Source: JBEHYA01 sp048498415
Lineage (GTDB): Bacteria > Pseudomonadota > Alphaproteobacteria > UBA9219 > RGZA01
Assembly: GCA_048498415.1 (NCBI GenBank)
Contig: JBEHYA010000036.1
Location: 1-18,149, forward strand
Direction: 5' to 3'
DNA: 18,149 nucleotides
Notes under the pieces: generated by a model
What the model was told of the DNA's origin: nothing
Seen by the model: the letters and a program-made list of their open reading frames with translations, nothing else
The model's database searches: none
Shown here: positions 14,714 to 18,149 of the stretch, piece by piece
Position numbering within the stretch: position 1 is the stretch's first letter
Layout: every line of letters begins with the position of its first letter
Program-made: the position numbers and the translations under genes

Positions 14714-16834
14714 ATGTTTAATGTGAAACGCAAAGAAATCATGTGGGGCGGCCGCAAGCTGACCCTCGAGACCGGCCGCATCGCCCGCCAGGCGGATGCT
14801 GCGGTGCTGGCCACTTACGGCGAGACCTCGGTGCTGTGCACCGTGGTGGGCGCCAAGAAGCCGAAGGAAGGGCAGGATTTTTTCCCCCTCACCGTCAACT
14901 ATCAGGAAAAGGCGTTCGCTGCCGGTAAAATTCCAGGCGGCTTTTTCCGCCGTGAAGGCCGGCCGTCAGAATACGAAACGCTGGTGAGCCGTTTGATCGA
15001 TCGCCCCATCCGCCCGCTCTTCGCGGAAGGCTTTTTGAACGAAGTGCAGGTGGTGGCCACCGTTCTCTCGCACGATATGCAGAATGAAACCGATGTGGTC
15101 TCGCTGGTGGGTTGCTCCGCCGCGCTCACGCTGTCGGGCCTGCCGTTCATGGGCCCCGTGGGCGGCGCCAAGGTGGGTTATATCAACGGCGAATTCGTGC
15201 TCAACCCCACGATCACCCAGCAGGCCGATAGCCAGCTGGAATTGATGGTGGCCGGCACGCAGGATGGCGTGCTGATGGTGGAATCTGAAGCCAAGGAACT
15301 GCCGGAAGATGTGATGCTGGCGGGCGTGATGTTCGGCCACAAGAACTTCCAGCCGGTTATTCAGGCGATCATTGAGCTGGCGGAAGCCGCTGCGAATGAC
15401 GCGTGGGATATGCCGGTTGCCAGTTACGATAAGGAAGCGTTGCGCAAGCGCCTGCATGAAATCGTGGGCGCGGATATCCGGGCCGCCTATGGCCAGGTGG
15501 TCAAGCAGAACCGCCAGGATGCAGTTGCCGCCGCGCGCGACAAGGCGTTTGCCGCGATGGCTTCAGAAGACTTTGATGTTGCTGCTGTTAAAGAAACATT
15601 CGAGCTGCTGGAATACCGCCACATGCGCGATATGATTCTGGATAGCGGCAAGCGTGTGGATGGCCGCGATACCAAGACAGTGCGCCCGATTGTGTGCGAA
15701 ACCGGCGTGCTGCCGCGCACGCACGGTTCCGCCCTGTTTACCCGCGGCGAAACGCAGGCGCTTGTGGTGACCACCCTCGGCACCGCGCAGGACGAACAGC
15801 GCGTGGACAGCCTGACGGGCGAGAGCACCGAAAGCTTCATGCTGCATTACAACTTCCCGCCGTATTCGGTGGGTGAAACGGGCCGTATGGGCTCGCCGGG
15901 CCGCCGCGAAATCGGCCACGGCAAGCTGGCATGGCGCGCGATCCATCCGTTGCTCCCGGAAAAGACGAAGTTCCCATACACCATCCGCGTGGTCTCGGAA
16001 ATTACGGAATCCAACGGCTCGTCCTCCATGGCGACCGTGTGCGGCACCTCTTTGTCGCTGATGGATGCCGGTGTTCCGATGGAACGGCCGGTCGCGGGTA
16101 TTGCCATGGGCCTCATCAAGGAAGATCGCGGTTATGCTGTGCTCTCCGATATTCTGGGCGATGAAGATCACCTCGGCGATATGGATTTCAAGGTGGCGGG
16201 CACGGAAAAAGGCGTCACCTCCTTGCAGATGGATATCAAGATCACCTCGATCACCGAGGAGATCATGAAGGTGGCGCTGGCGCAGGCACAGCAGGGCCGC
16301 ATGCACATTCTTGGCGAAATGGCCAAGGCGATGACATCGGCACGCGATAACCTGAACCAGTATGCTCCGCGCATCACCACGATCCAGATCCCCGTGGATA
16401 AGATCCGCGAAGTGATTGGTTCGGGCGGCAAGGTCATTCGTGAAATCACGGAAAAGACCGGCGTCAAGATCGATATCGAAGACGATGGCCGCGTGATGAT
16501 TGCATCCAACGACGAAGCCAAATCAAAGGCCGCGCTCGACTGGATCAAGGGCATTGTGGCCGAACCGGAAGCAGGCGCCATTTATGAAGGCAAGGTCGTC
16601 AAGATCATGGACTTCGGTGCGTTCGTGAACTTCCTCGGCGCCAAGGATGGTCTGGTGCATATCTCGGAACTCGCCCCCAACCGCGTAGCCAAGGTGAGCG
16701 ATGTGGTGAAGGAAGGCGATATGGTCAAGGTGAAGTGCCTTGGCATGGATGACCGCGGTAAAGTGCGTCTTTCCATGAAGGCGGTTGACCAGAAAACCGG
16801 CCAGGATTTAACCAAACAAGCGGCAGCCGTCTAA
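14714..16834 (+). CDS. pnp: Polyribonucleotide nucleotidyltransferase (PNPase)
   Basis: PNPase degrades RNA 3' to 5' by phosphorolysis and is a main exonuclease of the degradosome. The 706-residue product has two RNase PH-like core domains (about 1-140 and 310-545) with the helical domain between them. Active-site features in the second core include GESTESFMLHYNFPPYSVGE and the acidic DEDHLGDMD (483-491). A KH domain follows with GSGGK at 569-573, then an S1 domain beginning about residue 620 (GKVVKIMDFGAFV). The ATG at 14714 is chosen because it has an AAGGAAA ribosome binding site 7 bases upstream and yields the family N-terminus. The frame extends to a TTG at 14636, but that part is the leader hairpin. 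It is the last gene of the cluster and ends before a strong terminator. Confidence 0.98.
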   Translation: MFNVKRKEIMWGGRKLTLETGRIARQADAAVLATYGETSVLCTVVGAKKPKEGQDFFPLTVNYQEKAFAAGKIPGGFFRREGRPSEYETLVSRLIDRPIRPLFAEGFLNEVQVVATVLSHDMQNETDVVSLVGCSAALTLSGLPFMGPVGGAKVGYINGEFVLNPTITQQADSQLELMVAGTQDGVLMVESEAKELPEDVMLAGVMFGHKNFQPVIQAIIELAEAAANDAWDMPVASYDKEALRKRLHEIVGADIRAAYGQVVKQNRQDAVAAARDKAFAAMASEDFDVAAVKETFELLEYRHMRDMILDSGKRVDGRDTKTVRPIVCETGVLPRTHGSALFTRGETQALVVTTLGTAQDEQRVDSLTGESTESFMLHYNFPPYSVGETGRMGSPGRREIGHGKLAWRAIHPLLPEKTKFPYTIRVVSEITESNGSSSMATVCGTSLSLMDAGVPMERPVAGIAMGLIKEDRGYAVLSDILGDEDHLGDMDFKVAGTEKGVTSLQMDIKITSITEEIMKVALAQAQQGRMHILGEMAKAMTSARDNLNQYAPRITTIQIPVDKIREVIGSGGKVIREITEKTGVKIDIEDDGRVMIASNDEAKSKAALDWIKGIVAEPEAGAIYEGKVVKIMDFGAFVNFLGAKDGLVHISELAPNRVAKVSDVVKEGDMVKVKCLGMDDRGKVRLSMKAVDQKTGQDLTKQAAAV

Positions 16835-16855
16835 GAAAATCAGCTGCTTACAATT

Positions 16856-16887
16856 AAAAGCCCCCGTACCCACGGGGGCTTTTTTTG
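16856..16887 (+). terminator. Rho-independent terminator of the truB-rpsO-pnp cluster
   Basis: A perfect 12-bp stem (16856-16867 with 16872-16883; AAAAGCCCCCGT and its complement) with an ACCC loop is followed by a T-run (seven T at 16880-16886, the first four in the stem). It lies 22 bases after the pnp stop codon. The A-rich left arm means it could also work, less strongly, on the minus strand. Confidence 0.95.
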
Positions 16888-16949
16888 TTTCATGAAATTT
16901 CGGGTAGGCTGGCGCAGGTTTTTAAAAGAAATAGCAGGGTTTTCAGGCC

Positions 16950-18149
16950 ATGGCCGATGTTCAAAACGAAGATATTTTAGCGCAGTTTTTTACCCCGGAT
17001 TTTACCCGTTTTCCGTGGGATCCACGCCAGGACGGGGCCCGTATGGGCGAGTTAGGCAAGGCGCTGGAACAGGCGATGGATACCATTCCCGCCGCCCAGC
17101 GTGCCGCCATCGAAGCGGCGCATGCCCGCATCTATGACGACGAAACAACCGCTGCATTTAAAGCCGCGCTGGCCGCGGCGCGCCAACCGAACAAACCCCT
17201 TACCGAAGAAGAACTGATCGCCGCGCAAACCGCGCAGGCAAAGCGCGAAGCCGATGAGGTCCAGGTGAAAGAGGCGGCGCTGAACGCGTCGTTCGCGAAC
17301 ACAGCCGCCCACCGCCGCGCGATGATCGAGCATGTCATCGCCCCGCTATGGAAAGAATGGCTGGATCTTGCGGAAAAAGCCGGAGTGAAATTGCCTTATA
17401 CGACTTGGCAGGAACGCTTTTCGGGCGATTATCCCTCGTATATGGTGGAGGAAGAAAAAGTACTGCGCTATGTGCTGCTCAAAGGGTTGTCGGAAGAATA
17501 TGCAAGCCAGCGACGCGCCGCCAAAGTACAGGAAGGCGCGAATGACGCCCTTATCAGCGCGGAAATGGAAAAAGCCAAATCCCGCCTGACGGCCCGCGGG
17601 CGCGGCGCAATAACGCATATGACCCGCGGTCTGCAGCATGTACGCGAAGTGATAAGCGGCCTGATGAAGCCGGATGCACGCCCGGTGGTGATTGCAACCA
17701 TCGGCGGACCGGCGGCCGGCAAAAGCACGATTTTGCGCGCATACACGAAACCTGAAAATGGCGCGCGCTTCTTTTTATCCGACCCGGATGAAGCGGTGCT
17801 AGAAAATCTGGGCCCCTACCGCATCGCCCGTGCGATCATGCGTTTGGCCATGCCGGATATTCCGGCGGGCCTGTCGATCAAGGCAAGGCTGGACGAGCAA
17901 AACAAATGGCGCATGCCGTCTTACGAGGCGTTCCGCTGGGCATCCAACGCGATCAATACCAACCTGACGCGCGAAGCCGTGGGCCGGAAATATAATATTG
18001 CCTTTGGCTGGACGGGTGCCGGCGCGTTTGGGCTGCGCATGCTGAAGGAAGGGTATAAGGCGCTTGGCTACCGGATTGATGTGCTGGGCGTGATCACGGA
18101 TTTCAATACCGCCCTCCAGCGGGAAGGCATGCGCGACCGCGCCACCAAT
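16950..18149 (+). CDS. Zeta-toxin-like P-loop kinase protein (3' end outside window)
   Basis: Four hundred codons are present without a stop; the gene runs off the right edge. The first 250 residues are mostly charged, Ala/Glu/Lys-rich helix with no recognised domain and no signal peptide. A P-loop follows: IGGPAAGKST (Walker A, Gly252-Thr260), then FFLSDPDEAVLENLGPY, and later a segment around NIAFGWTGAGAFGLRMLKEGYKALGYRIDVLGVI. This order (P-loop, acidic DPD, small-residue motif, then a GY-lid region and a Gln/Arg-rich stretch) resembles zeta-toxin-type kinases, whose best-known members phosphorylate UDP-N-acetylglucosamine. The similarity is by eye and distant; another P-loop kinase is possible. 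The ATG at 16950 follows the pnp terminator by 62 bases and has only a weak CAGG-type ribosome binding site. No antitoxin gene lies between pnp and this gene; one could lie downstream. Confidence 0.7.
   Translation, partial: MADVQNEDILAQFFTPDFTRFPWDPRQDGARMGELGKALEQAMDTIPAAQRAAIEAAHARIYDDETTAAFKAALAAARQPNKPLTEEELIAAQTAQAKREADEVQVKEAALNASFANTAAHRRAMIEHVIAPLWKEWLDLAEKAGVKLPYTTWQERFSGDYPSYMVEEEKVLRYVLLKGLSEEYASQRRAAKVQEGANDALISAEMEKAKSRLTARGRGAITHMTRGLQHVREVISGLMKPDARPVVIATIGGPAAGKSTILRAYTKPENGARFFLSDPDEAVLENLGPYRIARAIMRLAMPDIPAGLSIKARLDEQNKWRMPSYEAFRWASNAINTNLTREAVGRKYNIAFGWTGAGAFGLRMLKEGYKALGYRIDVLGVITDFNTALQREGMRDRATN

Noticed and set aside
15563..16306. Minus-strand open frame (247 codons) inside pnp
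   Set aside because: Antisense to the conserved second RNase PH domain; composition (His, Arg, Ala) is typical of a shadow frame.
16892..17137. Small plus-strand open frame after the pnp terminator, possible antitoxin
   Set aside because: It overlaps the zeta-like gene in another frame for most of its length, is Arg/Gly-rich without features, and has no ribosome binding site. It is not a credible antitoxin.

Overview
This 18,149-base window looks like chromosomal DNA of a GC-rich (by eye roughly 55-60%) Gram-negative alphaproteobacterium. The evidence is lipid A genes, a DUF2125 family protein (a mainly alphaproteobacterial family), the truB-rpsO-pnp order, and a DotA/TraY-family protein typical of type IVB (Dot/Icm or I-type conjugation) secretion. 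A Micavibrio-like lineage would fit, but that is a guess from gene content.

Layout. 1-207: left edge, no firm gene. 208-1074 (+): unknown exported protein. 1084-3909 (-): DotA/TraY-like membrane protein, convergent with the first gene. 3910-4222: divergent intergenic region. 4223-6889 (+): alaS, whose 3' end overlaps antisense the 3' end of a DUF2125 gene at 6834-7961 (-). 8038-8949 (+): DMT/EamA transporter, followed by a paired-hairpin repeat. 9070-11784 (-): a three-gene operon lpxD - acyl carrier protein - fabF-like. 11935-13191 (+): exported protein of unknown function, then a second paired-hairpin repeat. 13286-16834 (+): truB, rpsO, a third paired-hairpin repeat, a long pnp leader hairpin, and pnp, closed by a strong intrinsic terminator. 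16950-18149 (+): start of a P-loop protein resembling zeta-toxin kinases, cut by the window edge.

Most of the window is housekeeping: tRNA charging (alaS), pseudouridine formation, ribosome assembly and RNA decay (truB, rpsO, pnp), and envelope lipid biosynthesis (lpxD, acp, fabF). The accessory-looking parts are the DotA-like protein with its exported convergent neighbour, and the zeta-like kinase with no antitoxin gene before it.

The most interesting non-coding structures are a nearly perfect, roughly 35-bp hairpin just before the pnp ribosome binding site, and three REPIN-like elements. Each element is two inverted GAAA-loop hairpins. In two of the three, the base changes between arms preserve pairing. 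One element ends seven bases before the truB start codon.
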